DNA from: an uncultured Prevotellaceae bacterium | GTDB taxonomy: Bacteria; Bacteroidota; Bacteroidia; Bacteroidales; Bacteroidaceae | Length of the DNA stretch: 47,550 nucleotides | Assembly: GCA_902771155.1 (NCBI GenBank) | Contig: CACXVS010000022.1 | Coordinates: 1-47,550 of the forward strand | Direction: 5' to 3' | Part shown: piece after piece, positions 1 through 8,417 of the stretch | Layout of the letters: each line of letters starts with the position of its first letter | How positions within the stretch are numbered: the stretch's first letter is position 1 | Made by a program: the position numbers and the translations under genes | The notes under the pieces: generated by a model | The model's input: the letters and a program-made list of their open reading frames with translations, nothing else | Databases searched by the model: none | Told to the model about the DNA's origin: nothing

Positions 1-2
1 TT

Positions 3-170
3 CCACGACCGACGCAGATGCCTCCTATAGGGGGAAAGGAGACGTCGGCACGGGCGAAAGGAGATACTCGCATCAGCCAAAGGAGATACCCGAACGACCC
101 GAAGATCCCCCCTGAAGGCGTGCCCCTCAATCGAGAACGTCGCCCGCGAGTATGCCGACCTGCAGCCTAA
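3..170 (+). CDS. possible 3' end of a rightward gene (partial)
   Basis: Frame 3 is open from the window edge to TAA at 168-170 and reads as a basic, proline-rich tail. The stop lies just before a strong bidirectional hairpin (175-212), which is where a convergent gene would be expected to end. A second frame (2-115) is also open, so the frame is uncertain and no product is recognisable. The stretch also holds three AAAGGAGA copies at 22-bp spacing. Confidence 0.2.
   Translation, partial: PRPTQMPPIGGKETSARAKGDTRISQRRYPNDPKIPPEGVPLNRERRPRVCRPAA
35..100. repeat. 22-bp-period repeat built on AAAGGAGA
   Basis: AAAGGAGA occurs at 35-42, 57-64 and 79-86, exactly 22 bp apart, with degenerate GC-rich sequence between. 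It may be a degenerate tandem repeat inside a coding tail that is cut by the window edge. Confidence 0.4.
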
Positions 171-174
171 ATAG

Positions 175-212
175 AATTCATCCCGTATCACTGATGTGGT
201 ACGGGATGAATT
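175..212. terminator. bidirectional terminator hairpin
   Basis: A perfect 13-bp inverted repeat (AATTCATCCCGTA at 175-187 and its complement at 200-212) has a 12-nt loop and A/T-rich flanks. It overlaps the stop codon of the leftward phosphatase gene and faces the putative end of a rightward gene, so it probably terminates both. Confidence 0.75.
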
Positions 213-1621
213 TATTTCCTGATGACCTTGCGATGGTCTTCGATAATCACGCCACGCGTGGAGTCGGTAGCCTGGACTCCGCTGAGCGTGTAGGAACGCC
301 CTTGACTGATGGGGATGATGCGAGCAGAAGGTACAGCGGTCTCGACGTCTTCGATGGCATCATATTCACCCATGGTCTCTGCCATGCGGTTATCGAGGTC
401 GGCCAATCGGTAGAGTCCGTCGCTGTTTGCCGACAGGCCCTCGACGGTAACGGGCAGCACCATCGGCGGCACGTCGGGTGAGAGCATCGTGCAACCCTGC
501 AACTGACTCAGATTTGCAAAGACCAGGTTGATGGCCACATAATCCTCAGCACCATCGCTCCATTTCTCAAACACCAACTTCGAGCCGATAGGCGTGTGCA
601 GCTCCAGGGCATTCTCCGTCTCGGGGAAGTTAAGTCTTAAGGCTGCACCGATGCTGGCCAGGTTAGAGTCGTGACCGCAAAGGAACATGAACTTACGATC
701 CTCACGATTCAACTCCTCGCGAATACGGCTTACCAGCGGATAGGCCAGGTTGACGGCAGCGGCATGGGTGGTAAACAACAGACCGTCGTAAACCTCCTTC
801 ACGGCACAGATCTGGCGCCACTGCTCCATCGTCAGCTCATGGCCGAAGGCTGCCATGTTCTCCGTCTCGTAGCACTGCAGCACCAGCGCGTCGGCCACGC
901 TGTTGGCCAGCGTATAGCCGCCCGTCATCTTCGGCTCACTGCCTTTCTCTATCTTGAACTGTGTATCGTCGAACCAGAAGTGCAGCGTGTCGCCCTCAAG
1001 TGCAGCGGGCGAATGGGCTATGTCGAGCACCTCTTCCATCAGTGTCAGCGTAGGCTTCACGCTCTCCATCCATGCCTGAGGACCTCCGTGCAACGACTCT
1101 ATCTCGCTGAGCACCTGTTGGCGGTAGGTGTCGTTCATCTTGGTAAACTGAGGTGTAAACACGGGATCCATCTTATCCTCGGCCAACTTGTGGGTAATCT
1201 CCACATTGGCAAAGGGCAGGAACCCTGCCGAGAAATACTTCGCCGTGGCAAACGTGCGCTGACGCGAGTTTGCGTAGAAGAGCACCTCCTCACCCTCTGG
1301 ACGGTAGTTGTCGGGCAACAGGCCTTCGCCTACAATCCACTGACGAAAGAACTGTCCCATCTCCGTCTCCAGCACACCACCACGCAGCGACAGCTGGCTC
1401 GAGGGTGATGTCCACTTGAACCACTCGTGGGGCGTCACTCGCATATAAGCTGCCCCACCGGATATCAGCGGCGAGCGGATGTTGTGGCGACTCATCACCA
1501 CCACCTCCTTCAGTTCATACCTGGCCCGGAAATCATCCGAACGCTTTGTCTGTGCCTGTGAGCCTATGCCTGCTATGAGCAGCATGGCAATCATCCATAG
1601 TTTCAAGCTTTTCATTGTCAT
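212..1621 (-). CDS. histidine-type acid phosphatase, exported
   Basis: Predicted secreted or periplasmic phosphomonoesterase of the histidine acid phosphatase branch (clade 2, which includes phytases and glucose-1-phosphatases). The N-terminus, MTMKSLKLWMIAMLL followed by AGIGSQAQ, is a signal peptide. Soon after comes SRHNIRSPL, matching the RHGxRxP phosphohistidine motif with Asn in place of Gly. Near the C-terminus FLCGHDSN carries the HD proton-donor pair. The ~470-aa length fits the family. I placed the start at the ATG at 1621 (the ATG at 1615 is equally possible) because upstream codons only add a non-signal extension. It lies downstream of pnp on the same strand, but a terminator hairpin between them suggests a separate transcript. 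The substrate cannot be told from sequence. Confidence 0.8.
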   Translation of the reverse strand: MTMKSLKLWMIAMLLIAGIGSQAQTKRSDDFRARYELKEVVVMSRHNIRSPLISGGAAYMRVTPHEWFKWTSPSSQLSLRGGVLETEMGQFFRQWIVGEGLLPDNYRPEGEEVLFYANSRQRTFATAKYFSAGFLPFANVEITHKLAEDKMDPVFTPQFTKMNDTYRQQVLSEIESLHGGPQAWMESVKPTLTLMEEVLDIAHSPAALEGDTLHFWFDDTQFKIEKGSEPKMTGGYTLANSVADALVLQCYETENMAAFGHELTMEQWRQICAVKEVYDGLLFTTHAAAVNLAYPLVSRIREELNREDRKFMFLCGHDSNLASIGAALRLNFPETENALELHTPIGSKLVFEKWSDGAEDYVAINLVFANLSQLQGCTMLSPDVPPMVLPVTVEGLSANSDGLYRLADLDNRMAETMGEYDAIEDVETAVPSARIIPISQGRSYTLSGVQATDSTRGVIIEDHRKVIRK

Positions 1622-1637
1622 CTTTATTTTGTCAGAA

Positions 1638-1666
1638 AACCCCCTCGCACTGGCTGCAAGGGGGTT
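1638..1666 (-). terminator. terminator after pnp
   Basis: AACCCCCT/AGGGGGTT form a perfect 8-bp stem (1638-1645 with 1659-1666) around a 13-nt loop. On the minus strand it is followed by TTTTC. It starts a few bases past the pnp stop codon. Confidence 0.75.
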
Positions 1667-1672
1667 CATTAT

Positions 1673-3967
1673 TTAGAAGTCCATGTTATCGAGCGAATCG
1701 CTGAAATCCTTAGGCGCTTTTTCTTCCTTCGGAGTCTCCCCCTGATGCTCAGGACGAGGGCGATGGTCGCCATGCTTCTCGCGACGCATTCCCGATTCTG
1801 ACGAATCGCCTACCCGTTGCCTTTCGCCTCTGTCGGGACGACGGTCTCTGCGCTCGCCACGCTCAGGGCGCTCACGGCGCTCACCACGCTCACGGGCCGG
1901 ACGCTCCACATAACCCTCGGGCTTATCGATCAGCACACGATGAGAGAGCTTGTACTTACCTGTCTTCGGGTCGATCTCAAGCAACTTCACCTTGATCTTG
2001 TCGCCCTCCTTGATACCAGCCTCCTCGACGGTCTCAAGGCGCTTCCAGTCGATCTCGGAGATATGGAGCAGACCATCCTTGCCAGGCATGATCTCAACGA
2101 AACAGCCATAAGGCATGATAGAGCGGACGGTTCCCTCATAGATCTCTCCGACCTCGGGGATAGCCACGATGGCACGGATCTTGGCGATAGCTGCGTCGAT
2201 GCTCTCCTTGTTAGGAGCGCTGACCTGAACCTTACCCACACCGTCGGTCTCGTCGATGGTGATGGTGGCACCGGTATCCTCCTGCATCTGCTGGATAATC
2301 TTTCCGCCCGGGCCAATAACAGCACCGATAAACTCCTTGGGAATATCGAAGGCCTCGATACGGGGTACCTGAGGCTTCATCTCAGCACGCGGCTCGGCAA
2401 TCGTCTCAGTGAGTTTGCCAAGGATATACTCACGACCGGCCTTGGCCTGCATAAGGGCCTTCTCGAGGATCTCAAACGACAGACCGTCGCACTTGATATC
2501 CATCTGAGTAGCCGTCAGACCATCCTTTGTACCGGTGGTCTTGAAGTCCATATCGCCCAGGTGGTCCTCATCGCCGAGGATATCGCTGAGCACGGCATAC
2601 TTCTCTTCACCAGGATTCTTGATCAGACCCATGGCGATACCGGAAACGGGCTTCTTCATAGGCACACCGGCATCCATCAGGGCAAGTGTACCGGCACAAA
2701 CGGTGGCCATTGATGAAGAACCGTTAGACTCGAGGATCTGCGATACAAGACGTACGGTATAAGGGAAGTCCTCAGGAATCTGTCCCTTCAGACCGCGCCA
2801 TGCCAGATGGCCATGACCAATCTCACGACGGCCTACGCCGCGCTGTGCCTTAGCCTCACCAGTACAGAAGGGAGGGAAGTTATAGTGGAGCAGGAAACGC
2901 TGATAACCGTGCTCCAGCACGTCGTCAACCAGTTTCTCGTCGAGCTTCGTACCAAGGGTACAGGTAGAAAGCGACTGTGTCTCACCACGGGTGAAGATAG
3001 AACTTCCGTGAGGCATGGGCAGTGGAGAAACCTCGCACCAGATGGGGCGAATCTCGTCGGTCTTACGACCATCGAGACGGATACCCTCGTCGAGGATGCA
3101 ACGGCGCATGGCATCGCGCATCACGTCGTGGTAGTAGCGGTCCATCATGGCAGCCTTCTCCTCGAGCTCGTCCTCAGAGAGGTCGCTGTGAGCCTCGTTG
3201 TACTGCTCCTTGAAGTCGGCAAGGATCTTGTCGAAGGCATCCTGGCGGGCCTGCTTCTCAAGGGCCTGCTTGGTAACGTCGTAGGCAGGCTGATAGAGCT
3301 CCTTGTTCATCTGCTCGCGCAGCTCCTCGTCGTTCACCTCGTGGTCGTACTCGCGCTTCACGTCCTTGCCCAGCTCCTTAGAGAGCTCAGCCTGGAGTTC
3401 GCACATGGGCTTGATAGCAGCCATAGCAGCCTTGAGGGCGCCGATCATATCCTGTTCCGACACCTCTTTCATCTCACCTTCCACCATCATGATGTTCTCG
3501 GCAGAGGCACCAACCATAATGTCCATGTCGGCCTCCTTCATCTGCTCGAAGGTAGGATCGATGACATACTCACCGTTGATGCGGGCCACGCGGACCTCAC
3601 TGATGGGGCACTCAAAAGGAATATCCGAGCAAGCCAGGGCGGCAGAGGCAGCAAAACCTGCCAGAGCGTCGGGCTGATCCACACCATCAGCTGAGAGCAG
3701 CATGACATTCACAAACACCTCTGCATGATAGTTAGAGGGGAAGAGCGGGCGGAGCACACGGTCCACCAGACGGGATGTCAGAATCTCATTGTCGCTGGCT
3801 TTGCCTTCGCGCTTGGTAAATCCGCCGGGAAAACGGCCGGCTGCACTGTACTGTTCACGATAATCTACCTGCAAAGGCATGAAATCTGTTCCGGGAACTG
3901 CATCTTTTGCGGCACAAACAGTGGCCAGGAGTACGATAAATAATAGGCATGTCAAATGCGGTCGCAA
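1673..3967 (-). CDS. pnp: polynucleotide phosphorylase, N-terminally truncated
   Basis: 3'-5' phosphorolytic exoribonuclease of the RNA degradation machinery. The recognisable part begins at [14 protein letters not shown] and runs through the first RNase PH domain, the helical domain, the second RNase PH domain ([12 protein letters not shown]), a KH domain ([11 protein letters not shown]), an S1 domain ([15 protein letters not shown]) and an Arg/Glu/Pro-rich tail. The usual first ~43 residues of Bacteroidales PNPase, which precede GNTMLLATVC, are absent. Upstream of VLLATVC the frame meets only a weak TTG at 3967 and then stops, and no other frame carries the missing part. A promoter-like TAACTTTG (3965-3972, minus) sits over that TTG, so translation may start at the in-frame ATG at 3881 (MPLQVDYR). 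The truncation could be real or an assembly join. Confidence 0.9.
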   Translation of the reverse strand: MRPHLTCLLFIVLLATVCAAKDAVPGTDFMPLQVDYREQYSAAGRFPGGFTKREGKASDNEILTSRLVDRVLRPLFPSNYHAEVFVNVMLLSADGVDQPDALAGFAASAALACSDIPFECPISEVRVARINGEYVIDPTFEQMKEADMDIMVGASAENIMMVEGEMKEVSEQDMIGALKAAMAAIKPMCELQAELSKELGKDVKREYDHEVNDEELREQMNKELYQPAYDVTKQALEKQARQDAFDKILADFKEQYNEAHSDLSEDELEEKAAMMDRYYHDVMRDAMRRCILDEGIRLDGRKTDEIRPIWCEVSPLPMPHGSSIFTRGETQSLSTCTLGTKLDEKLVDDVLEHGYQRFLLHYNFPPFCTGEAKAQRGVGRREIGHGHLAWRGLKGQIPEDFPYTVRLVSQILESNGSSSMATVCAGTLALMDAGVPMKKPVSGIAMGLIKNPGEEKYAVLSDILGDEDHLGDMDFKTTGTKDGLTATQMDIKCDGLSFEILEKALMQAKAGREYILGKLTETIAEPRAEMKPQVPRIEAFDIPKEFIGAVIGPGGKIIQQMQEDTGATITIDETDGVGKVQVSAPNKESIDAAIAKIRAIVAIPEVGEIYEGTVRSIMPYGCFVEIMPGKDGLLHISEIDWKRLETVEEAGIKEGDKIKVKLLEIDPKTGKYKLSHRVLIDKPEGYVERPARERGERRERPERGERRDRRPDRGERQRVGDSSESGMRREKHGDHRPRPEHQGETPKEEKAPKDFSDSLDNMDF

Positions 3968-3972
3968 AGTTA
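3965..3972 (-). promoter_or_regulatory. possible pnp -7 element
   Basis: The minus strand reads TAACTTTG, which fits the Bacteroidales -7 consensus TAnnTTTG. The -33 region is only a poor match (TTCG). If used, transcription would start just inside the truncated pnp frame. Confidence 0.35.
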
Positions 3973-4021
3973 CACATTATAATATAAATAAACGAAGAAA
4001 AGGGGATTATTTTTCTTTTTT

Positions 4022-4053
4022 TTTGGTTTTTTGCTTGCTTATTCGTACCTTTG
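4022..4053 (+). promoter_or_regulatory. promoter of the DUF4369/thioredoxin gene
   Basis: TTTG at 4022-4025 and TACCTTTG at 4046-4053 are 20 nt apart, a good Bacteroidales -33/-7 pair. They lie 35 nt before the ATG of the downstream lipoprotein gene. Confidence 0.7.
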
Positions 4054-4087
4054 CACCCGCAAAAAAGAAAAAAATACAATATCAGAT

Positions 4088-5242
4088 ATGAAACAACTTT
4101 GGAAAGCTACCCTGCTGTTTATGGCAGCCTTGACGATTGCCTCGTGCAACGACAAGAAGTTTAAGGTGGAAGGACAGATTGCAAACGCCAACGACTCTGT
4201 GCTCTACTTTGAGAATGTTGGTTTGGAGGGTGTTAACGTGCTCGACTCTGTGAAATTGGACGACAAGGGCAACTTTGCCTTCAGTCAGGAGTCCACGATT
4301 GCTCCCGAATTCTACCGACTCAGAATCGCCGACCAGATTATTAACGTCAGCATCGACTCGACAGAGACGGTGCAGATCAAGGGAAAGTATCCTAACATGG
4401 CCTCGAACTACACCATCTCAGGCTCTGAGAACTGTGAGAAGATCAAGGAACTCACTCTGAAACAGATGGCACTGCAGAGTCAGGCCATCGCCCTGCAGCA
4501 GAATATGGACCTGGGTATTACCGCCGCCAACGACAGCATACAGAAACTCATCAATGCCTATAAGGAAGACGTGAAGTTGAACTATATCTACAAGGAGCCC
4601 ATGAAGGCCTACTCCTACTTCGCCCTGTTCCAGACCATCGGTCAGTGGCTGATCTTCGATCCCCGCTCTAACAAGGACGACATCAAGGCCTTTGCTGCCG
4701 TGGCTACCAGCTGGGATACCTATTATCCCCATGCCGAGCGCGGACAGAACCTGCATAATATCGCTATTGAGGGTATGAAGAACCAGCGCATCGTCGATGC
4801 CAAGAACCAGGATCTGCGCGTGGAAGCCAGTAAGGTAAAAGAGGCTGGCGTGCTCGACATCGACCTCACAGACAACAAGGGACAGGTGCGCCATCTGACC
4901 GACCTCAAGGGAAAAGTGGTGTTGCTCGATTTCCACGTCTTCGCACTGGAAGACTCGCCTGCCCGCATCCTGATGCTCCGCGAACTCTACAATAAATACC
5001 GCCAGCAAGGCTTCGAGATCTATCAGGTATCACTCGACCCCGACGAGCACTTCTGGAAGCAGCAGACAGCCTCTCTGCCCTGGATCAATGTGCGCGATGC
5101 CGACGGTATCCAGTCGCAGCGTCTCATGCTTTACAATGTACAGACCGTGCCCGACTATTTCCTTATCGACCGCGACAACAACCTGGTGAAGCGTGCCGCC
5201 CAGGTTAAGGATATTGAGGCGGAAATCAAAAAGCTGCTATGA
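4088..5242 (+). CDS. DUF4369 / thioredoxin-like lipoprotein without CxxC
   Basis: Predicted surface or periplasmic lipoprotein of 384 aa. The signal peptide ends in a lipobox (LTIASC), followed by an N-terminal DUF4369-type beta domain (KFKVEGQIANANDSVLYFEN) and a C-terminal thioredoxin fold of the TlpA/AhpC kind (GKVVLLDF, then VQTVPDYFLIDRDN with the cis-proline). The active-site CxxC is missing: the expected place after LLDF reads HVFALEDSPAR. It is therefore unlikely to be a disulfide reductase and may be a binding or chaperone relative. The ATG at 4088 is chosen because the promoter lies just upstream and the signal peptide begins there. A perfect 15-bp terminator stem follows, so it is monocistronic. 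Confidence 0.8.
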   Translation: MKQLWKATLLFMAALTIASCNDKKFKVEGQIANANDSVLYFENVGLEGVNVLDSVKLDDKGNFAFSQESTIAPEFYRLRIADQIINVSIDSTETVQIKGKYPNMASNYTISGSENCEKIKELTLKQMALQSQAIALQQNMDLGITAANDSIQKLINAYKEDVKLNYIYKEPMKAYSYFALFQTIGQWLIFDPRSNKDDIKAFAAVATSWDTYYPHAERGQNLHNIAIEGMKNQRIVDAKNQDLRVEASKVKEAGVLDIDLTDNKGQVRHLTDLKGKVVLLDFHVFALEDSPARILMLRELYNKYRQQGFEIYQVSLDPDEHFWKQQTASLPWINVRDADGIQSQRLMLYNVQTVPDYFLIDRDNNLVKRAAQVKDIEAEIKKLL

Positions 5243-5249
5243 CATTTCC

Positions 5250-5297
5250 CTGATATCTGCAAGAATTTCACGTAAAATCTTGCAGATATCAGATTTT
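5250..5297 (+). terminator. rho-independent terminator
   Basis: A perfect 15-bp inverted repeat (CTGATATCTGCAAGA at 5250-5264, complement at 5278-5292) encloses a 13-nt loop and is followed by ATTTT. It starts 8 nt past the lipoprotein stop codon. Confidence 0.85.
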
Positions 5298-5310
5298 CTT
5301 ATTATCTTTG
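5280..5310 (+). promoter_or_regulatory. probable promoter of tRNA-Val
   Basis: TATCTTTG at 5303-5310 matches TAnnTTTG, and TTG sits 20 nt upstream. The start would lie about 90 nt before the tRNA, giving a processed leader. The leader contains CTTGCACCGTCCTTGCACC, which could hold a second, nearer promoter. Confidence 0.5.
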
Positions 5311-5404
5311 CAGCCGAAAGCTGTGAGAACGGGCTGCGCCTCAGCAATTCGAGTGAACTCGATTGTATTCGGCTTGCACCGTCCTTGCACCCGCAAAACA
5401 AAAC

Positions 5405-5478
5405 GTCGGCATAGCTCAGCTGGTTAGAGTATCACCTTGACATGGTGGGGGTCCTTGGTCCGAATCCAAGTGTCGACA
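5405..5478 (+). tRNA. tRNA-Val (anticodon GAC)
   Basis: A full cloverleaf can be drawn: a 7-bp acceptor (GTCGGCA with TGTCGAC), a D-arm containing AGCTCAGCTGGTTAGAG, an anticodon stem-loop TCACC-TTGACAT-GGTGG with anticodon GAC, and a T-arm ending before the acceptor strand. The CCA end is not encoded. The last ~21 bases are duplicated at 25302-25323, marking this gene as the integration site of the adjacent element. The tRNA remains intact at the left junction. Confidence 0.95.
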
Positions 5479-5479
5479 C
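5458..5479 (+). other. attL core (22-bp direct repeat, left copy)
   Basis: The 22 bases from GTCCGAATCC to GTCGACAC cover the 3' half of the tRNA-Val T-arm and acceptor. They recur exactly at 25302-25323, as expected for site-specific integration by a tyrosine recombinase into a tRNA gene. Confidence 0.9.
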
Positions 5480-5487
5480 AGAACATA

Positions 5488-5515
5488 AGTGGCTGAAAAT
5501 CAGTCACTTTTTCTT
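5488..5515 (+). terminator. terminator after tRNA-Val, supplied by the element
   Basis: AGTGGCTGA and TCAGTCACT (5488-5496, 5500-5508) form a 9-bp stem with one G-T pair and a 3-nt loop, followed by T-rich sequence. It lies just inside the element, so insertion replaced whatever ended the tRNA transcript before. Confidence 0.7.
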
Positions 5516-5540
5516 TTTCTTAATACTTGCTTAATGTTAT

Positions 5541-5565
5541 TTGCTGCACTTTTGCTGCACTTTTT
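5541..5565 (+). repeat. 25-bp repeat, left copy (candidate integrase arm site)
   Basis: Two tandem near-copies of TTGCTGCACTTT. The same 25-bp unit recurs next to attR (25154-25178, one difference) and internally on the other strand (14727-14751, three differences). Placement at both ends and paired repeats are typical of arm-type sites of tyrosine integrases. It precedes the integrase promoter. Confidence 0.65.
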
Positions 5566-5577
5566 CATTAAGTAAGA

Positions 5578-5609
5578 TTTGGCAGTTCCAAATATTATTT
5601 GTATCTTTG
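5578..5609 (+). promoter_or_regulatory. integrase promoter
   Basis: TTTG at 5578-5581 and TATCTTTG at 5602-5609 are 20 nt apart, a near-consensus Bacteroidales promoter. It lies 33 nt before the integrase ATG and 12 nt after the candidate arm-type repeat, so integrase binding could autoregulate it. Confidence 0.8.
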
Positions 5610-5642
5610 CAGCAGTTTCACAACAAAATTCTTTTTTTTATT

Positions 5643-7160
5643 ATGGCAACAAAATTCTTTTTAAGGACAAAACAAACGAAGGGAACGGCAAGCCTCTACA
5701 CAAGGATCAACCGCCCTGCATTTGGTATCAGTAACTGGTACATCAACACAAAGATTTGTGTTAGTGTTGAATCTTGGAACAAGGCACAGAGAAGCCTAAA
5801 AGCTCAGGCCTCATATTACGCCACAGAAGAAGGCGCAAAGGTACAGGATCAACTCAACAAAATTGAGGGCGTTATTAGAGACGCTTTCCTTAGCGGCCTT
5901 GTTACCTCAGCAGAGGACAAAATCAAGTTGGAGCAAAAAATCGGCAACATTGTTAATGAGGAGGGAATAAAGGCGAAGGAGGAAACTGAACAGCGACAGA
6001 AAGAACGCGAAGAAAAGGAACTCTGTATTATATGGAATTATTACGTCTTTTTTCTAGATGCAATTAAAAATGGCGAAATTAGAGCAAAAGGGAAGGAATA
6101 TAAGAAAGGCAGCATTTCAGTATGGGAAACCTTCGGGAAACATTTGAATGAATACCTCTCATATAAGAAGGCCGGAAGCATGACGTTCGACCAGATTAAC
6201 AGGGCTTTCGCTGGCGGCTTCGTTTCATTTCTGGAGCGTAAGGAGTTAATGATAGGCACAATAAACCAGCAGATAACTTGTTTCCGTCGCCTGTGCAATG
6301 CAGCGGTAGAGGATGAAAAATGCACTAACGCAGTAAGCGTGAAGGTATGGCATGAGCGCAAGGCGGATGATAACGAGAAGAGGACGGAAATTGCCTTGAC
6401 TGACAGAGAGATCGACGCTCTGTATGATATGCCGCTGGAGGGTATGCGCGAGAAGGTGCGCGACATTTGGGTAATCGGCTTTTTTTCGGCTCAGAGAGTT
6501 AGCGACTACTCAAAACTCACCAAGGACAACTTTAAGGTGACTCCCAACGGCCTTAATGTTATCGTACTGAAGCAGAAAAAAACGGGGAATGAGATTACTA
6601 TCCCCATACTCGATAAAAGAGTCTTTGAGCTATGCAGAAAGTATAACTATAATTTCCCAAAGGTAAGTAAAGACTACCTGAACGACATTATAAAACTCAT
6701 ACTTAAAGACCTCTCCGCCACTATCCCCTCTTTGGCTGAGTGGAGCCGTACCCTTCTCTGCATGAAGGAACGCCAAAAGGAAGAGGCCTTTATCAGCATG
6801 AGGAAGCGAGTGGAAAGCGGTGAAAGGCTACATGGTGAAGAACTCAAAAGGTATAAGAAAATGATGGCTTATGCAGCTGAACACGAAAGCGGTGATCTTC
6901 TATATAAACGTGATTTCTCGAACGCTGTCATCAAGCAAAAATGGGAAATGGTATCTTCGCACACCTCACGACGCTCTGCCGTCACAAGCCTGTATAATAC
7001 AGGGCTGTTGGACGCAAAGGATATCATGAGCATTAGCGGACACACTACACTAAAGAACTTTGAGACATATATCAGACGCGGAGCCATAGAACAGGCCGAG
7101 AGCATTGCCGAAAAGATGGCCAAGGCTAAGGAGGTTTCACTAAACAAAAAGGAGGCATAA
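5643..7160 (+). CDS. int: tyrosine recombinase / integrase
   Basis: 505-aa site-specific tyrosine recombinase that inserts and excises the element at tRNA-Val. It has an N-terminal arm-binding segment typical of Bacteroidales integrases (FFLRTKQTKGTASLYTRIN), a SAM-like core-binding domain near residues 130-225, and a catalytic domain with Arg285 (AQRVSDYSKL), H440-x-x-R443 (HTSRR), His467 (SGHTTLKNF) and the nucleophile Tyr476 (ETYIRR). A charged insertion of roughly 60 residues (about 365-425) precedes the HxxR box and makes it longer than most relatives. The ATG at 5643 is chosen because the promoter at 5578-5609 would lie inside any earlier start. The gene at 7163 follows after 2 nt, so the two are co-transcribed. 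Confidence 0.95.
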   Translation: MATKFFLRTKQTKGTASLYTRINRPAFGISNWYINTKICVSVESWNKAQRSLKAQASYYATEEGAKVQDQLNKIEGVIRDAFLSGLVTSAEDKIKLEQKIGNIVNEEGIKAKEETEQRQKEREEKELCIIWNYYVFFLDAIKNGEIRAKGKEYKKGSISVWETFGKHLNEYLSYKKAGSMTFDQINRAFAGGFVSFLERKELMIGTINQQITCFRRLCNAAVEDEKCTNAVSVKVWHERKADDNEKRTEIALTDREIDALYDMPLEGMREKVRDIWVIGFFSAQRVSDYSKLTKDNFKVTPNGLNVIVLKQKKTGNEITIPILDKRVFELCRKYNYNFPKVSKDYLNDIIKLILKDLSATIPSLAEWSRTLLCMKERQKEEAFISMRKRVESGERLHGEELKRYKKMMAYAAEHESGDLLYKRDFSNAVIKQKWEMVSSHTSRRSAVTSLYNTGLLDAKDIMSISGHTTLKNFETYIRRGAIEQAESIAEKMAKAKEVSLNKKEA

Positions 7161-7162
7161 TT

Positions 7163-8248
7163 ATGAAATACCCTATAGCAAACAATTATGTTGAGACGAT
7201 GAAGAGAGTGGAAAAGCAACTCTTTGACATAGCGTTTACGGAGCGACATCCTGAGCCTCTGACTTATGAGGAAATACAGGCTTTGGCTTATGAGGTCAAC
7301 ACCTTAGATATTATGGAGCTCTACAAAGAAACCGATAACTCCGATAGTATCAAACTCTATAAAGGTCAATTCTCAGATATATTAAGCAATCCCCTTGTAG
7401 TGAACGGTACAGCTCGAAATAGGTTAACCATATTACCATATTATCCCGCTGGAGTAACGATAGAAAGCGATACCGGTAATAAGGTTGTATTCTCAATGGG
7501 TAGTAATGGGCTTATAGGTTCAGAAATCGACTCTGAGGGTAATACTGTAGCTACTCACAGCGTTATATCGTATCTATTCGACGGGGCTAAGATTACAAAG
7601 CGACTCGTTAAAGAAGGTTGGGATAGAAATACCTTTAAGAGTGAAGATCATAAACTATTTTTCTTCTTTTCACAACTCAACCAACTCCAAGAGGCTATAT
7701 TTGAGAGGTGGGAAGATGTGCGCATCATGTTCGACTATTTGGAAAAGCCGAATTTGAAGAAATATAAGGATTCCTTCAGTACGGCCATATTGGAGAAGGC
7801 TAAGGAGAAGCCCGAAGCATGGAAGCGCAAGCCCACTATCATAGCGGACACTATAGACGAAAAGGAATTTGATAGCATATTGGCAGAAAGGCAGCGTTTT
7901 ACATCATCTAGAGAAACCTTCAATATGAACGATATAAAAGATTGTGGAAAACATCTTAATCTTCACACTTTCCTTACGAAAAATGGAAAAGGATGTTTGA
8001 AATCAGGCACAAACTGGAATATGTTGCGGAGGGCTTTGGAATATGGCGCGCTCACGGAGATCTCAAACGGGAATCGTCTGGATATCCTTCTCTATGTTTT
8101 TACGGCCTATGCTGACAAATACGTCCACATGGACGAAAGAGACAAGTACAAGAATAGCATCAACGAACAAATAGAGTCTTTCGGGAAGAAAATAAAGCCT
8201 AATCTGCATACAGATGAAATGAAATTAATCAAAAGACTACTGACTTAA
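7163..8248 (+). CDS. unknown 361-aa protein co-transcribed with integrase
   Basis: No family recognised. Soluble, with no signal peptide or membrane segment. The N-terminal part is helical and acidic (LTYEEIQALAYEVNTLDIME), the middle is beta-rich with glycines (SMGSNGLIGSEIDSEGN), and the C-terminal half is charged and helical. It starts 2 nt after the integrase stop, so it is translated from the integrase message. It may assist or control recombination, or be a cargo gene placed at the element's edge. In many satellites the slot next to int holds accessory or defence genes, but nothing in the sequence proves this here. Confidence 0.7.
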   Translation: MKYPIANNYVETMKRVEKQLFDIAFTERHPEPLTYEEIQALAYEVNTLDIMELYKETDNSDSIKLYKGQFSDILSNPLVVNGTARNRLTILPYYPAGVTIESDTGNKVVFSMGSNGLIGSEIDSEGNTVATHSVISYLFDGAKITKRLVKEGWDRNTFKSEDHKLFFFFSQLNQLQEAIFERWEDVRIMFDYLEKPNLKKYKDSFSTAILEKAKEKPEAWKRKPTIIADTIDEKEFDSILAERQRFTSSRETFNMNDIKDCGKHLNLHTFLTKNGKGCLKSGTNWNMLRRALEYGALTEISNGNRLDILLYVFTAYADKYVHMDERDKYKNSINEQIESFGKKIKPNLHTDEMKLIKRLLT

Positions 8249-8263
8249 TATATAAAAACGTCA

Positions 8264-8296
8264 TTTTCCGAAGCTTTTCCGAAGCTTTTCCGAAAC
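8264..8296. repeat. three 11-bp tandem repeats (operator-like)
   Basis: TTTTCCGAAGC occurs at 8264-8274 and 8275-8285 and as TTTTCCGAAAC at 8286-8296. The 11-bp period places each copy on the same DNA face. They lie about 65 bp upstream of the excisionase promoter and just past the integrase operon, a likely place for excisionase or repressor binding. Confidence 0.65.
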
Positions 8297-8359
8297 ATAT
8301 CCCGCTGAATATCAACAATTTAGCGTGATAATTTTATTTATTATTTTTGTTATATTTCC

Positions 8360-8390
8360 TTTGATTGAATACGTGAAAACCATACTTTTG
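8360..8390 (+). promoter_or_regulatory. promoter of the excisionase/replication operon
   Basis: TTTG at 8360-8363 and TACTTTTG at 8383-8390 are 19 nt apart. It lies 28 nt before the HTH gene and downstream of the 11-bp repeats. Confidence 0.75.
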
Positions 8391-8417
8391 CAGCAGAAAC
8401 TTTAAAATTCGTAGATT

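Noticed and set aside
671..1408. Long rightward frames opposite the phosphatase
   Set aside because: Antisense frames of a clear gene on the other strand, with His/Leu/Gln-rich shadow composition.
1817..3694. Long rightward frames opposite pnp
   Set aside because: Shadows of the GC-richer pnp coding strand, with no plausible protein family.
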